Origin: an uncultured Gammaproteobacteria bacterium
GTDB taxonomy: Bacteria; Pseudomonadota; Gammaproteobacteria; Eutrophobiales; Eutrophobiaceae
Direction of reading: 5' to 3'
NCBI GenBank assembly: GCA_951812995.1
Contig: CATOTD010000002.1
Span: 503,468-567,467, forward strand
Length of the DNA: 64,000 nt
The position numbers and the translations under genes are program-made. How positions within the stretch are numbered: position 1 is the first letter of the stretch; each line of letters starts with the position of its first letter. A model generated the notes under the pieces. The model had not been told where the DNA came from, made no database searches, and saw only the letters and a list, made by a program, of their open reading frames with translations. Of the stretch, positions 41,583 through 52,424 are shown in pieces.

Positions 41583-42941
41583 TTAAGCCCGCGCCGCCAC
41601 TTGCGTTGCGTCGCTCGCATCTTGTGCGTGTCTTTCAAACATCAATTCGCGTACACGTTTTTTTATGCCTATCAGGATTGTTTCATCATCCGGAAACGGC
41701 GACTCAAAGGCAGGTCTTAACGTTATTGGAACATCATCCATCCGATATACGGTCCCGGCAGTATTGATGCCATAGGTTGAGGTTCGAAACGCAACATGAG
41801 CATCTTTGCTGGTCTCAGTGCATTTAGTGTCCAACACCACTATTGGAATATTTTTTAAATGTTCAATCGCTTTTTTAGGAAAGTTTGATGCCGGATCGCT
41901 GGCAATTATCATGGCCGCATCTGCGTGACCATTGGCCAAGGTGTCTACCGTGGTAAATTCGCCCGGGTTAAAACGCGGATAGCTGCGGCTAAAGTTGACC
42001 CCAAATGGATATCCTGTTTGCCAGGAGACGACGTTATCAGCACCGGTTACATTGCCATGTCCACGCACGGGCTTGGCAACAAAATGGGTAAACTCATTCA
42101 AATCGGTGGCTAAAGCGAGCAGGGCACCAGAATTAAAATGACGACCGCGGGTCATGGTCAGGCCCATGCCAAAGAACAATACCCCGAACCGGCAACGCTT
42201 CATGCGATCGGACAGATCTTGTAGTACAGTCAGCGGCACCCCTGTTTGTTGCTCAATAGCAGATGAGAGTCTTTTCCCTTTAACCAGCGCACGTAATGCC
42301 CACAAAACTTCAAAGTCTTTGCCTGGCTTGGGTCGGATCAGGATATCTGCAACAGGCGAACTCTTGGTCTTGCGCACATCTACTAACACAACCGTGCGGT
42401 CTTTCTTGCCACCAGGTGTAAACATGCCTTTGGGCGTGACCGCATAGCGACCAAAATGGCGTGGGTGAGACTCCGCCGGGTTGCCGCCCCAGTAGATAAC
42501 CAAATCAGCGCGGTTTTTGACTTCACCGAGCGTACTCGTACTTTCGCCGATACCTTGAAATGCCAGGCCAGACGGGCCATGACAGACCGAGGTGGTGGTG
42601 TCTATCGTGCCTTTGATATAATCCGTTATAGCAACGGCCTGGCGTTGCGCCTCACAGGTCGTATCACTAAGACCATAGACTATAGGAAATTTTGCCTTTA
42701 CAAGTGTTTGCGCTGCGGCTTCAATAGCCTCTGCAACGGACGTTTTCTTGCCGTCGATCATTGCCGCTGGCGCATTTTCTTCTATCGTGTGCTCGGCAAA
42801 CCAGGCCCGACCAAGAACACAAGCATTTTTTGCCTTGGTGATCCGTTTTTCATCCATATCCACATGCAGGATCATGTCATCACAAACACACCCACAGAAT
42901 GTGCATGTTGCATTTTCAACTATTCTGATATTTTCACTCAT
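41583..42941 (-). CDS. fhcB: formyltransferase/hydrolase complex subunit B, copy 2
   Basis: CTFCGCVCDDMILHVD, DLVIYWGGNPAESHPRHFGRYAV, GHGNVTGADNVVSWQTGYPFGVNFSRSYPRFNPGEF. Confidence 0.92.
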   Translation of the reverse strand: MSENIRIVENATCTFCGCVCDDMILHVDMDEKRITKAKNACVLGRAWFAEHTIEENAPAAMIDGKKTSVAEAIEAAAQTLVKAKFPIVYGLSDTTCEAQRQAVAITDYIKGTIDTTTSVCHGPSGLAFQGIGESTSTLGEVKNRADLVIYWGGNPAESHPRHFGRYAVTPKGMFTPGGKKDRTVVLVDVRKTKSSPVADILIRPKPGKDFEVLWALRALVKGKRLSSAIEQQTGVPLTVLQDLSDRMKRCRFGVLFFGMGLTMTRGRHFNSGALLALATDLNEFTHFVAKPVRGHGNVTGADNVVSWQTGYPFGVNFSRSYPRFNPGEFTTVDTLANGHADAAMIIASDPASNFPKKAIEHLKNIPIVVLDTKCTETSKDAHVAFRTSTYGINTAGTVYRMDDVPITLRPAFESPFPDDETILIGIKKRVRELMFERHAQDASDATQVAARA

Positions 42942-43027
42942 CGCACCACCTCATCGTCATCAGGACACTATGATATAGTATGCGCCCTTTGCACAAAACA
43001 CCCATTATGAAGATTTTTTATCCCGAC

Positions 43028-44252
43028 TGGACCTGTCACGGTTTAATGCCGCACGCATGAGAGCATAACGTGCAGTAAAGGAGATAAGATTATGGGCACA
43101 GTAAGAACAGTAAGGACGGACGCGTTTCGTCAGGATGCGGTACGCATTGCTTTGACAAGCGGTTTATCGCGTCGTCAGGATGCGGAAGATTTGGGTGTTG
43201 GGCTGTCGCGCTTAAGCAAATGGATAGTCACATACCGTGAGAGTGAAGTTGATTTGGATACAGATCGGAGCTTTGCGCTTGAGCATGATCGGTGTCTGCG
43301 TGAGTATCGGATACTTAGGGAGGAGAGGGAGATATTAAAAAAAGCCACCCGGTGCTTTGCGAGCCTAAAGCCGTGAGGTTTAGGTTTGTTGAAGAACATA
43401 GGGGGCATTTTTCGGTGACACGGTTATGTGCGCTCATGAATGTGAGCACAAGTTCCGGGCGTATAGTTCACACCCGGCCAGTGACCGGCAACGCCAGGAT
43501 GAGGTTGTTTTGGCCTATATCAAGGAGCATTCGGGTATGAACCTGGACAGTTATGGTCGTCCAGGAATGACCGAGGCGTTGCAGCAGTCCGGTATAGCTG
43601 TTGGTCATCGTCGTGTTGGCCGTCTGATGCGTGAAAACGGCATCACACCGAAAAGGACGCGCAAGTTCAAGGTGACGACGAACAGCGAGCATAAGTTCGC
43701 CACGGTATCGAATTTACTGAAGCGAGAGTTCGCAGCGGAGTTCCCGAACCAGAAGTAGGCGGGGGACATAAGCTACATCTGGACTTCAGAAGGATGGTTA
43801 TATCTGGCCGTAGTGCTTGATTTGTATTAAAGGCGAGTGATTGGCTGGAAGGTGAGTTGACCATCAGGGCCTTGCAGATGGCGATTACATTACTCTCAGG
43901 ACACCATCAAAGGGGAGTATTCATCATACGGACAGGGGTAGTCAGTACTGTGCGTATAATTATCAGCGGATATTGTGTGAGCATGGCTTGCAGATGTCTA
44001 TGAGTAGCAAAGGGGATTGTTATGATAATGTTGTTGTTGAGTCTTTCTTCAAGACGATGCAGGCCGAGCTTATATGGTGGCAGGACTGGAAAACCCGTCG
44101 GCAAGCCGAGACGGGGATATGCCAGTACATCAATGGTTTTACAACTTAACATCGAATGCATTTGGCACTGGGTTGTAAAAGCCCCGTTGCCTTCGAGAGA
44201 AGAACGGGGTTAAAGTGAGAGTTCCATGCGGCACAAAACCGTGACAGATCTA
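43028..44252 (+). mobile_element. IS3-family element, decayed
   Basis: OrfA 43092-43376 (HTH, LREYRILREEREILKKAT), OrfB fragments (43426-43758; later NDNVVVESFFKTMQAELIW); ends TGGACCTGTCACGGTTTaaTGCCGCA / TAGATCTGTCACGGTTTtgTGCCGCA inverted. Confidence 0.8.
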
Positions 44253-44358
44253 TCCGGACAAGCACCATGATAAGGGTGAAAGTGTCTGGAAGAATGATGA
44301 ATGAGCGTTTCAAAGAGATCAAGGATGCCTATGAATGGCTGGCTGTAACTGGTTGATA
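44253..44358 (+). pseudogene. J-domain (DnaJ-like) protein remnant truncated by IS3
   Basis: YPDKHHDKGESVWKN then, after a frameshift, MNERFKEIKDAYEWL, resembling the HPDK...EKFKEINEAYEVL part of a J-domain. Confidence 0.55.
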
Positions 44359-44633
44359 GATTTTAATGAGTGAGATTTACGAAATAAATATACCTACAAA
44401 TATCATTGAGAAATCAATAGATGCCGCTTTATCGAAGTCAACCAAGTCGAGAGGAGATTTTTTCCACGAAATACGGGCGGCATTCAAGAAAAATATGGAA
44501 TAAATATTTAAATCCAATGGATTGTCAGTAAATGCCCAAGAAAGTCTTGGTCATACTAATTATTTAAAACATGGCGTACATGTCCAGTGGAACCCTATAG
44601 TGAAATACACGGGATGGAGTAATGATATTAAAC

Positions 44634-45807
44634 AAGGAACATCTGATCAATTAAGGATTTTCAAGCAAGTGGGCATCACTGTGCTCGATAGTAGCGAGCA
44701 TTGAACGTCTTGCTCATTACTCTCTTTCATTTCTCTTGTCCCGGCCTACTGGTTTTCAGCTATCGCCCCTATTCCAGGCGTACTAAGCCACTGATAGCCG
44801 TAATAATTGTTTCTTTGATAGCATAAGATTAATCAGGGCACAGTGGGCAAACAGGTGGTTCGCATTCTTGCCTGGCCCTTTGAATCTGACTTTGGTAAAT
44901 CCATATTGTCGCTACATGATATGAAAGACATGCTCAACCTTGGCACGGACTTTGGATTTGTGCCGGTTTTTAGCCTTGTCCTGTTCGGTCAGTTTGCGGT
45001 GACGTGAGCCTTTGACCTGGGTGTAGTCTTTTACCTTGGGGTCATTATCCTTGAGTACGGATTGCTGACCCGCATAGGCACTATCTCCCCAAAGACGGGT
45101 CTCTTCTCCATGCAGTAGGTCTCCAAGTACCTGTGAGTCGTGGACATGGGCTGGTGTGGCAACAACCGAGTGTATCAGTTTGGTTTTGCTATCCACACCG
45201 ATGTGCGCCTTCATGCCAAAGTACCATTGCTTGCCTTTTTTGGTCTGATGCCTATCAAGGTCACGGGTTTTGCTTTTGTTCTTGGTGGCGGTAGGCGCAT
45301 TGATGAGGGTCGCATCAACAATAGTGCCTTTGGATACTTTGCATGCCGTTTGCTTCCAGATAGACGGCAACAGCATCAAACAGGGCAACTCCGAGGTTGT
45401 TCTCCTCCAGTAGATGACGGCATTGACAGCGGGTGCTTGCATCTGGCACGGGTTCCTGACCTAAGTCTATCTGGGCAAAACACCGCATGGCAGGTGTGTC
45501 ATATAAAGCCGCTTCTGTGGCAGGATCAGATAAGGCAAACCAGTGTTGCAGGAAGTAGATTCTCAGCATGCGTTCCATGCCCACCGGACGGCGACCAGCA
45601 GGGGTTGGGGTAATGAGGCTCAATTACTGCAGTCAGCGCTTTCCAGGGAATGAGCTGATTCATCTCTTCGAGAAATATCTCTTTGCGTGTCTGCTTGCGG
45701 TATTTCTCGAATCCAGAACCTGCCAGGCTTTTTTGTTGCATCTTTTCACCCTCCACTTAAAACATTGCGGTATTATCGTAGATTATGGCATTAATCAGAG
45801 GTTCCTT
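44634..45807 (-). mobile_element. IS5-family element, copy 2 (transposase disabled)
   Basis: Near-identical to 7704-8875 in inverse orientation; ends AAGGAACATCTGATCAAT / ATTAATCAGAGGTTCCTT; carries the same frame change plus a 1-nt insertion (ggcatgCaaagt) and a CAG to TAG stop. Confidence 0.85.
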
Positions 45808-46089
45808 AAGGATTACTACCCTGATAACACGACTTATCTTGTTGGCCAAGCAACCTGTAAAGGTAATAGATTAATAATTTCGTATTGGTCGGGTGGTAAC
45901 TGCAAAGAATGCGAGACATTCGTGGAATTTAATGTCAAAAACGGACGGCTTACGAATCCTATAAGAAAGTAAATTACAGCCATGTCAGAGCACTCAACAA
46001 GTGATTTACATAACAAACGCAGGCTGTCGGAACGCCTTTTCGCATTTTGATAAATGCCGGTTTGCGTGCCAGTGACGGTGCTTGTGTGT

Positions 46090-46980
46090 TCATGAATCCT
46101 GAAATTGCATGACAGTGCTGGCATCAAAGATGGGGCCATCAACACAAACACGCTGCATGGCCGGGCCCTTATTTGTTTCGATCAACACGGTGCAACCCGC
46201 ACAGCCACCAACGGCACAAGCCATGTATTCTTCCAATGCAACCTGACAGGGTAGCCCATATTCACTTGCAAGTTGTGCAACAGCCTTCAGCATTGGCGTT
46301 GGCCCGCAGGAGAAAATTTCGACTTGATCGCGCGCATCAGGATTAAGATTATCCAACCAATGGCGCGCGAGATCGGTTACATAACCATTAAAACAACCCG
46401 CATAACCTTGTAAACTCGCCAAACGTGAGGGTATGCCCCAATCATCTAAAAGCGGCATGGCGGCGATCACGTCCGCTGGCATTTCTTGCAACATGGCTTG
46501 CGCTGGACGACTCTTAAAAGGGAACGGTATTTCAGATCCCATAATAACCAGTGGGCCTATATCCCGTGTCGTATTTTTTATATGCTCGACCAGAAACACC
46601 ATCGGTGGAATACCCACACCACCGCCAATTAACAAGGGTCGTTTTTTGTAGTCAGTCATTTTGAATGGCCGACCGATAGGCCCAATCAGATCGATCTGAT
46701 CGCCGATCTTTCGTTTCGCCAGTAAGCGCGTGCCTTGACCATGCACCTTGTACAGCACATCAATGGTATTGCTTTGCGGATTGCTACGCATGATAGACAT
46801 GGGACGACGCATGTATAAAGTCGGGTCGCATTGCAGGTGAACAAACTGCCCGGGTTTAGCGTGCGCTGCTGTTGCGGGTGCTTGTAGGCGTATATGATAT
46901 TGCCCACTGGCATATTCGTCTTGCGACAATAGTGCCGCCTGCTCTACATGGAGGGTGTTGCGTGTTACCGGATGCGTCAT
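46090..46980 (-). CDS. pyrK: dihydroorotate dehydrogenase electron-transfer subunit-like (PyrK)
   Basis: GQFVHLQCDPTLYMRRPMSI, PLLIGGGVGIPPMVFL, ALEEYMACAVGGCAGCTVLI...MQRVCVDGPIF (2Fe-2S cysteines). Confidence 0.85.
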   Translation of the reverse strand: MTHPVTRNTLHVEQAALLSQDEYASGQYHIRLQAPATAAHAKPGQFVHLQCDPTLYMRRPMSIMRSNPQSNTIDVLYKVHGQGTRLLAKRKIGDQIDLIGPIGRPFKMTDYKKRPLLIGGGVGIPPMVFLVEHIKNTTRDIGPLVIMGSEIPFPFKSRPAQAMLQEMPADVIAAMPLLDDWGIPSRLASLQGYAGCFNGYVTDLARHWLDNLNPDARDQVEIFSCGPTPMLKAVAQLASEYGLPCQVALEEYMACAVGGCAGCTVLIETNKGPAMQRVCVDGPIFDASTVMQFQDS

Positions 46981-46990
46981 TAAAGTATTG

Positions 46991-48268
46991 CTAATCTTGG
47001 TTAAATACGATGGCACCATTGTATAGGGTATGCGTAACCTGCCCGGGCAATTCCCATCCCTTAAACGGTGTATTTTTTCCAGCACTGAGTAAGGTCGCCG
47101 CATCAACAATAGCGCTCAACTCCATGTCGAGTATGCAAATGTCGGCCGCCCGGCCCACGGCCAACGTGCCTTTATCAATGCCGAGTATGGCGGCCGGTTG
47201 CGATGTTAGTACGCCGATTGCTTGTTCAAGTGTTAATTCCTTGCGCTTGACCAGATGTAGCATCAGTGGCAATAAATGCTCGATTGTTGAGGCACCTGCT
47301 TCGGTTTGACTAAAGGGTGCCGCTTTCGCGTCTGCATCGTGTGGTTGATGATCAGAGCATACCGCCGTGATGACACCTTGCTTAATACCTTTGAGCAAAC
47401 CTTGGCGGTCACGTTCATTGCGCAATGGTGGCTGTAAGTGACAATTACTGTTGTAATCCGCGATATCCATTTCTGTGAGATGTAGATTGCAAACAGCAAC
47501 ATCGGCACTCACCGGCAGCCCCTGCTCTTGTGCCATAGCTATCATGCGTACGCCCCGGGCACTGGACAGACGGCAGAAGTGAGTCTTTACTTGCGTTTGT
47601 TCCACGAACAACAAGGCGCGGCTTAGCGCGACTGTTTCAGCCGCTTCGGGTATAGCTGGCAGTCCAAGTCGTGTACTGATCGCACCTTCATGTACACCAC
47701 CTTGCTTTCTTAATGCGTGATCTTCTGCAAACAAGAAAACCGTCAAGCCACAACTATGCGCGTATTCAAACGCACGCCTTAACACTTCGGCGCTTGCAAT
47801 CGGCGCGAGTGCGTTGCCAACACCGATGCAGCCTGATCGCTGCAAGGTATCCATTTCGGATAGTTGCTGTCCTTGTAAGCCCACGGTCAGTGCCGCTAGC
47901 GGATAAATATTAGCGCGCTTTGTATCGCGTGTTCGTTGGTGAATGAGGTCTACGACCGCCGTGCTATCAATCACGGGTTGGGTATCAGGCGGACAACAGA
48001 TTGAGGTAATGCCGCTACTGTTGGCGGCGCGACACTCAGACTGGAATGTTGCTTTATGTACTTGGCCTGGTTCACGCAAGCGCGCACAGAGATCGACCAA
48101 ACCAGGCAATACAAGTTTGCCTTTCGCGTCTATTTGTAAATCGCTGGTAAAGCCGTCGGGCCTGTGTTTTATGCCGACTATGGTGCCGTCTGCAATATAG
48201 AGATCGTGCTGGCCGTCTAATTGACCCGCTGGGTCGAACAGGCATCCATGTTCTATTGTTATGCGCAT
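46991..48268 (-). CDS. pyrC: dihydroorotase
   Basis: LPGLVDLCARLREPGQVHKATFQSECRAANSSGITSICCPPDTQPVID, AVCSDHQPHDADAKAAPF, GRAADICILD. Confidence 0.9.
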   Translation of the reverse strand: MRITIEHGCLFDPAGQLDGQHDLYIADGTIVGIKHRPDGFTSDLQIDAKGKLVLPGLVDLCARLREPGQVHKATFQSECRAANSSGITSICCPPDTQPVIDSTAVVDLIHQRTRDTKRANIYPLAALTVGLQGQQLSEMDTLQRSGCIGVGNALAPIASAEVLRRAFEYAHSCGLTVFLFAEDHALRKQGGVHEGAISTRLGLPAIPEAAETVALSRALLFVEQTQVKTHFCRLSSARGVRMIAMAQEQGLPVSADVAVCNLHLTEMDIADYNSNCHLQPPLRNERDRQGLLKGIKQGVITAVCSDHQPHDADAKAAPFSQTEAGASTIEHLLPLMLHLVKRKELTLEQAIGVLTSQPAAILGIDKGTLAVGRAADICILDMELSAIVDAATLLSAGKNTPFKGWELPGQVTHTLYNGAIVFNQD

Positions 48269-49248
48269 TATCGGGAGTCTTCCGAGTCTTCAGGACTGCG
48301 TCCCATGGTCATGGCCATTATCGCCATGCGAATAGCGATGCCATGACTGACTTGTTGCAGAATGACTGAATGTTCACCATCGGCAACATCAGAGGCAATT
48401 TCAACACCACGGTTAATAGGGCCGGGATGCATCACGATCACATCGGGTTTTGCTTGCGCAAGCCGCTTACGGGTCAAGCCGTAACGCTGGAAATACTCAT
48501 ACGCACTCGGCAACAAGGCACCGCTCATGCGTTCTGTTTGCAGGCGCAACATTATCACTACATCAACGCCATGCAGGCCTTCATCCATATCATGGAAAAC
48601 CTGAACGCCCAGATTCTCAACATCTTTAGGAATCAATGTATGCGGCCCCACAACACGTGTTTCAAGCACCCCCAATATACCGAGGGCATGAATCTCGGAA
48701 CGCGCGACTCGTGAATGCAGGATATCACCCACGATTGCCACGCGCAGGTTCCGAAGGCTCTGTTTATGTTTGCGTATGGTGAACATATCCAGCATCGCCT
48801 GGGTTGGGTGTGCATGACATCCGTCACCCGCATTGATAACGCTGATATGTGGCGCGACTTGTGTCGCGATGTAATGGGCGGCACCACTATTAGCATGACG
48901 GACAACAAACATGTCACAGTGCATGGCTTCGAGCGTATGTAGGGTATCGCTGAGCGTCTCGCCTTTGTGGGTTGCCGATGTCGAGATGTTCAAGTTGAGA
49001 ATATCAGCCGATAGCCTTTTTGCGGCCAGTTCAAACGTGGTACGCGTACGTGTACTGGGTTCAAAAAATAGATTTGCAATGGTTTTGCCACGCAACAAGG
49101 GGACTTTTTTGACAGCACGTTCGCCAACACTGGAAAACGATTCGGCATGATCCAAAATACTCTGGAGTAATGATAGGCTAAGACCTTCAGTCGTTAGAAA
49201 ATGCTTCAGGTTGCCGTTTTTGTCGAGTTGAATATTGTTACCAATCAT
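48268..49248 (-). CDS. pyrB: aspartate carbamoyltransferase catalytic subunit
   Basis: [71 protein letters not shown]. Confidence 0.95.
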   Translation of the reverse strand: MIGNNIQLDKNGNLKHFLTTEGLSLSLLQSILDHAESFSSVGERAVKKVPLLRGKTIANLFFEPSTRTRTTFELAAKRLSADILNLNISTSATHKGETLSDTLHTLEAMHCDMFVVRHANSGAAHYIATQVAPHISVINAGDGCHAHPTQAMLDMFTIRKHKQSLRNLRVAIVGDILHSRVARSEIHALGILGVLETRVVGPHTLIPKDVENLGVQVFHDMDEGLHGVDVVIMLRLQTERMSGALLPSAYEYFQRYGLTRKRLAQAKPDVIVMHPGPINRGVEIASDVADGEHSVILQQVSHGIAIRMAIMAMTMGRSPEDSEDSR

Positions 49249-49253
49249 GCTTT

Positions 49254-49790
49254 TTAATTGCCCCTGCTGCCGACATTAGCTATCGATAATGTCAGGGGTT
49301 CCGGGCCCAGGAGCTTAAGCTGTTGCCCTGCTTGCAGAACGATGGTTTTTCCAATGATGTCTGCCTGTATGGGTAATTCTCTTGCGCCGCGATCAACCAA
49401 TACAGCCAAAGTGATGCGCGCGGGACGACCATAATCAAAAATTTCATTCATGGCGGCGCGAATTGTACGGCCCGTATATAAAACATCATCAACCAATACA
49501 ATATGTCGATCAGTAACATCTATCGGCAATGCGCTTGGACTGACACGCGGGTGCATACCCAAGGTGCTGAAGTCATCACGATAAAAGGCGATATTTAATT
49601 CGCCCAAAGGCTCCCTGTAGACTAACTGTTGATGCAATGCTTTGGCTATCCAGGCACCCCCGGTTTTTATACCGATCATAATGGGTGCAATGTTGTTATG
49701 GCTGTCGGTATGAGATTGGATGGCGGCTGCCATCTTGCTTATTAAGTGCTTGACATCAATGTCATCTGGCATGGCGTTAGTTTTCCCCAT
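49254..49790 (-). CDS. pyrR: PyrR bifunctional regulator/uracil phosphoribosyltransferase
   Basis: [67 protein letters not shown]. Confidence 0.93.
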   Translation of the reverse strand: MGKTNAMPDDIDVKHLISKMAAAIQSHTDSHNNIAPIMIGIKTGGAWIAKALHQQLVYREPLGELNIAFYRDDFSTLGMHPRVSPSALPIDVTDRHIVLVDDVLYTGRTIRAAMNEIFDYGRPARITLAVLVDRGARELPIQADIIGKTIVLQAGQQLKLLGPEPLTLSIANVGSRGN

Positions 49791-50217
49791 TTGCCTTGGT
49801 TTGTCGATGATTTTGTTCGCGCTCAGTACCCGTGAGGCAAATAATCAGGCCCCGCATGTATTGTTCATAATACGTCATCGTTATCTCCAGTGCCAGACTG
49901 TTGTAAGGCCAATAGTGATTGTAAGTAATGCGCATATTCTCCAGCTTGCGGGTGTACGAGTCGCCATGAGTACGCTTCTTAAGCAGTTTAGGCCTTGTGA
50001 TGTGGCCTTAATCAACAACGGCGATCTCTAATGCTTTGCGCTTCATCAGGGTAGTCGACTTTATCTGCGATAGCACCGCCTGCTATCTGGCGGATCACAA
50101 CGTTGAATTTACATTCATGCGCTGAATACTTGCGATAAGATTTTATCTTCACTATGCTTGTAACGGTTGTTTCACGCATTGTATGCACACACTCGATAAA
50201 ATTAAGGGAGGTATGAA

Positions 50218-50727
50218 ATGAAAAGCATCATCTATGGGATCCTTGTTTTTTCAGGTAGTATTCTCGTTTATGCTGGCGGTAATCCCGAGCATGTGCGTTA
50301 TCCTGCCGCTTATCAAACAGAATTTACCCTCTACGACACTCGCAACAGGGTTAACGGGAAGCAGGTTGCTACTCTCTATGCAAACAATATTGCCACTGAC
50401 ACTGCGGGTGGTGGGAAGTTGGGTGATGGTGCAAAAATAGTAATGGAAATTTATAAAATTCTGCCGGGTGAAGATGGCAAACCAATGGCCAACGCCGATG
50501 GTATTTTTCAAAAAGGTGCCCTTGCTGCCGTCGCTGTTATGGAAAAAAGATCTAACTGGGATGCCAATTTTGGCGCGCACAATCGCGCTGGCGACTGGGG
50601 TTTTGCAATATATAATGCAGATGGGACACCTAAAGACAATAAACTAGAATGTGCTACTTGTCATGTGCCTATGCCAGAGAGTGATTACCTGTTTTCCTAC
50701 GCCAGTCTGCTTGAGTTTGTCAGATAA
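50218..50727 (+). CDS. cytochrome P460/cytochrome c'-beta-like haem protein
   Basis: Signal peptide; GDWGFAIYNADGTPKDNKLECATCHVPMPESDYLFSYASL with CATCH haem motif near C-terminus. Confidence 0.8.
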   Translation: MKSIIYGILVFSGSILVYAGGNPEHVRYPAAYQTEFTLYDTRNRVNGKQVATLYANNIATDTAGGGKLGDGAKIVMEIYKILPGEDGKPMANADGIFQKGALAAVAVMEKRSNWDANFGAHNRAGDWGFAIYNADGTPKDNKLECATCHVPMPESDYLFSYASLLEFVR

Positions 50728-50900
50728 CCTGGCATTTCCTTCACGGGCGAATACTATCGTTTCTTCTTTTTTCATTGTTTCTAATCGTGATTGCGGCATG
50801 TCGCATTTGTTTATAACGCTAATACTTTTGGCGGTGTCTTACTAATGAATGCGGTGGCGGGGTTTTGCATTTGCAAGCGGGTGAGGGTGGTGAGTTGGTT

Positions 50901-51890
50901 TTAATGGTCGGTTTTTCGATGGTTGCACTCCTTGCATAGCATCTGACAATTTTCGGTAATAGTCTTTCCGCCCTTGTGCCACGGCGTGATATGGTCGGCC
51001 TCCATCTCGTCTATTTTGAATTGCCCATTACACTTCGTGCAGATACCCTTTTTATTGCCTACATCCTCATCTTCCATCAATGCAACGACTCGTGATGCTA
51101 AGGCGGCAGGGTCGTGTGTTTCGTCTTTGTGGGTGTTGTAAAACTCACCCCGCGACACGCCTTGCATTTCTTTTTTACGGTAGTTCGGGAAAGTCTTTTG
51201 CGTCCACTCAATAACCCTTTGAAAATAATCCCACAGTTTTTTTGCATCGATCTTGTTTTGGTGCTTACCCATATAATATTCTATCGCGTCACTGCTAAAC
51301 CATTTGATGGCTGTCTCCAGATAGTCCTGTCTGATGGGGCTGCCGCTTAAGTATTTGTTACCCACCCCATAAGCCGGACAACCGGTTTTGCTGAAATATC
51401 TTTTGGCATCGGTTACCCAAGAGCCGGAATAGACGGCGTTACGCAATTCTTGGTCAGTCAATTTTTCGCCAGCGATATTGATAGTTTTGAACCACTCCAG
51501 CTTTTCACTGTCAGTGCCGCTACATTGGTAAATCATTAATTTATAGTTTAAGATTTTTTCCTGCTGGTCGTCTTGCAGATTATGAAAATATAGGCCTTCA
51601 AAGGAAAACTCACCCTTTAGATATTGGCAAATAGAAACGGTGCGTTGCTGTCCGTCAATAATCTCAAAATTGCCATCATCGCGCACGGCCCAATACATGA
51701 CATTTAATGGATAGCCTTTTTTTATGGTGTCAATAACGGCATCGCGCTGTTCAGGTTTGTAGATAAACTCACGCTGATACGGCGGGCGAATATCCAGCTT
51801 GCCGCCGTAACCCTGAACGCCGTCTTCTTGCTTGTCTTCATAACCTTCTGCCAATTCTCGGACAGTGATTTCTTCGGGGTCTATTTTCAT
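50901..51890 (-). CDS. DUF262 + HNH endonuclease domain protein
   Basis: DIRPPYQREFIYKPEQRDAVIDTIKKGYPLNVMYWAV, FEIIDGQQRTVSICQYL (DUF262); C-terminal CTKCNGQFKIDEMEADHITPWHKGGKTITENCQMLCKECNHRK (HNH). Confidence 0.9.
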   Translation of the reverse strand: MKIDPEEITVRELAEGYEDKQEDGVQGYGGKLDIRPPYQREFIYKPEQRDAVIDTIKKGYPLNVMYWAVRDDGNFEIIDGQQRTVSICQYLKGEFSFEGLYFHNLQDDQQEKILNYKLMIYQCSGTDSEKLEWFKTINIAGEKLTDQELRNAVYSGSWVTDAKRYFSKTGCPAYGVGNKYLSGSPIRQDYLETAIKWFSSDAIEYYMGKHQNKIDAKKLWDYFQRVIEWTQKTFPNYRKKEMQGVSRGEFYNTHKDETHDPAALASRVVALMEDEDVGNKKGICTKCNGQFKIDEMEADHITPWHKGGKTITENCQMLCKECNHRKTDH

Positions 51891-52424
51891 CTACTTACCG
51901 CTTTTTTTAATAGTATGCTTTATCTTTATCATTGCCAAGTTCAGTTCAATCGTTGTTTCACTGCTGGCATCGCTGGCAAATTCCTGATTCAAAATATCGG
52001 CAATTAATTCGCCACTTTGTTCAACGAGCTGCTTTTTTTTGGAATCCTCTTTTTCGGTCGCAAGCGTTTTTGCCACTTTACTAAACTCCCTTACTTTGGC
52101 AAAGGTCTCAATAATCTGTAGCGTGGCTTTGGTCGCCTCTTTTGATTTGAGAATGGTTGCCAGCATATACAAGCCCTTTTCGGTGAATGCCTTGGGGGAA
52201 TTGGGGGAAAACTTTAGGCTTTTGAGGTGGTGAAAATTTTCCACCACCTCTTGCTTCTCGTTTGGACTTAACTTAATAATATAGCCCTCGGGAAATTTAT
52301 CGGGGTTATTTTTTACTGCCTTGTTGATGTCTCTGGTCTCCACACCATAAATGCAAGCAAGATCACGATCTAAAATGACCTGTTGCTGACGCAGTTCAAT
52401 GATAAATGGCGCAATGTCTTTCAT
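51891..52424 (-). CDS. ORF6N-domain protein, full-length copy A
   Basis: MKDIAPFIIELRQQQVILDRDLACIYGVETRDINKAVKNNPDKFPEGYIIKLS...AFTEKGLYMLATILKSKEA plus C-terminal helical region. Confidence 0.85.
   Translation of the reverse strand: MKDIAPFIIELRQQQVILDRDLACIYGVETRDINKAVKNNPDKFPEGYIIKLSPNEKQEVVENFHHLKSLKFSPNSPKAFTEKGLYMLATILKSKEATKATLQIIETFAKVREFSKVAKTLATEKEDSKKKQLVEQSGELIADILNQEFASDASSETTIELNLAMIKIKHTIKKSGK
52224..52250. repeat. near-perfect palindrome in ORF6N copy A
   Basis: GAGGTGGTGAAAATTTTCCACCACCTC, one mismatch relative to the copy C palindrome. Confidence 0.85.

Noticed and set aside
45808-45972. Gene fragment right of IS5 copy 2 (DYYPDNTTYLVGQATCKGNRLIISYW...)
   Set aside because: Open frame to a stop, but no family recognised and the left half could not be matched across the IS, so not called as a disrupted gene.
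49791-50130. Degraded ruvX/yqgE-type gene upstream of pyrR
   Set aside because: Some open frame fragments are present but I could not recognise conserved motifs.
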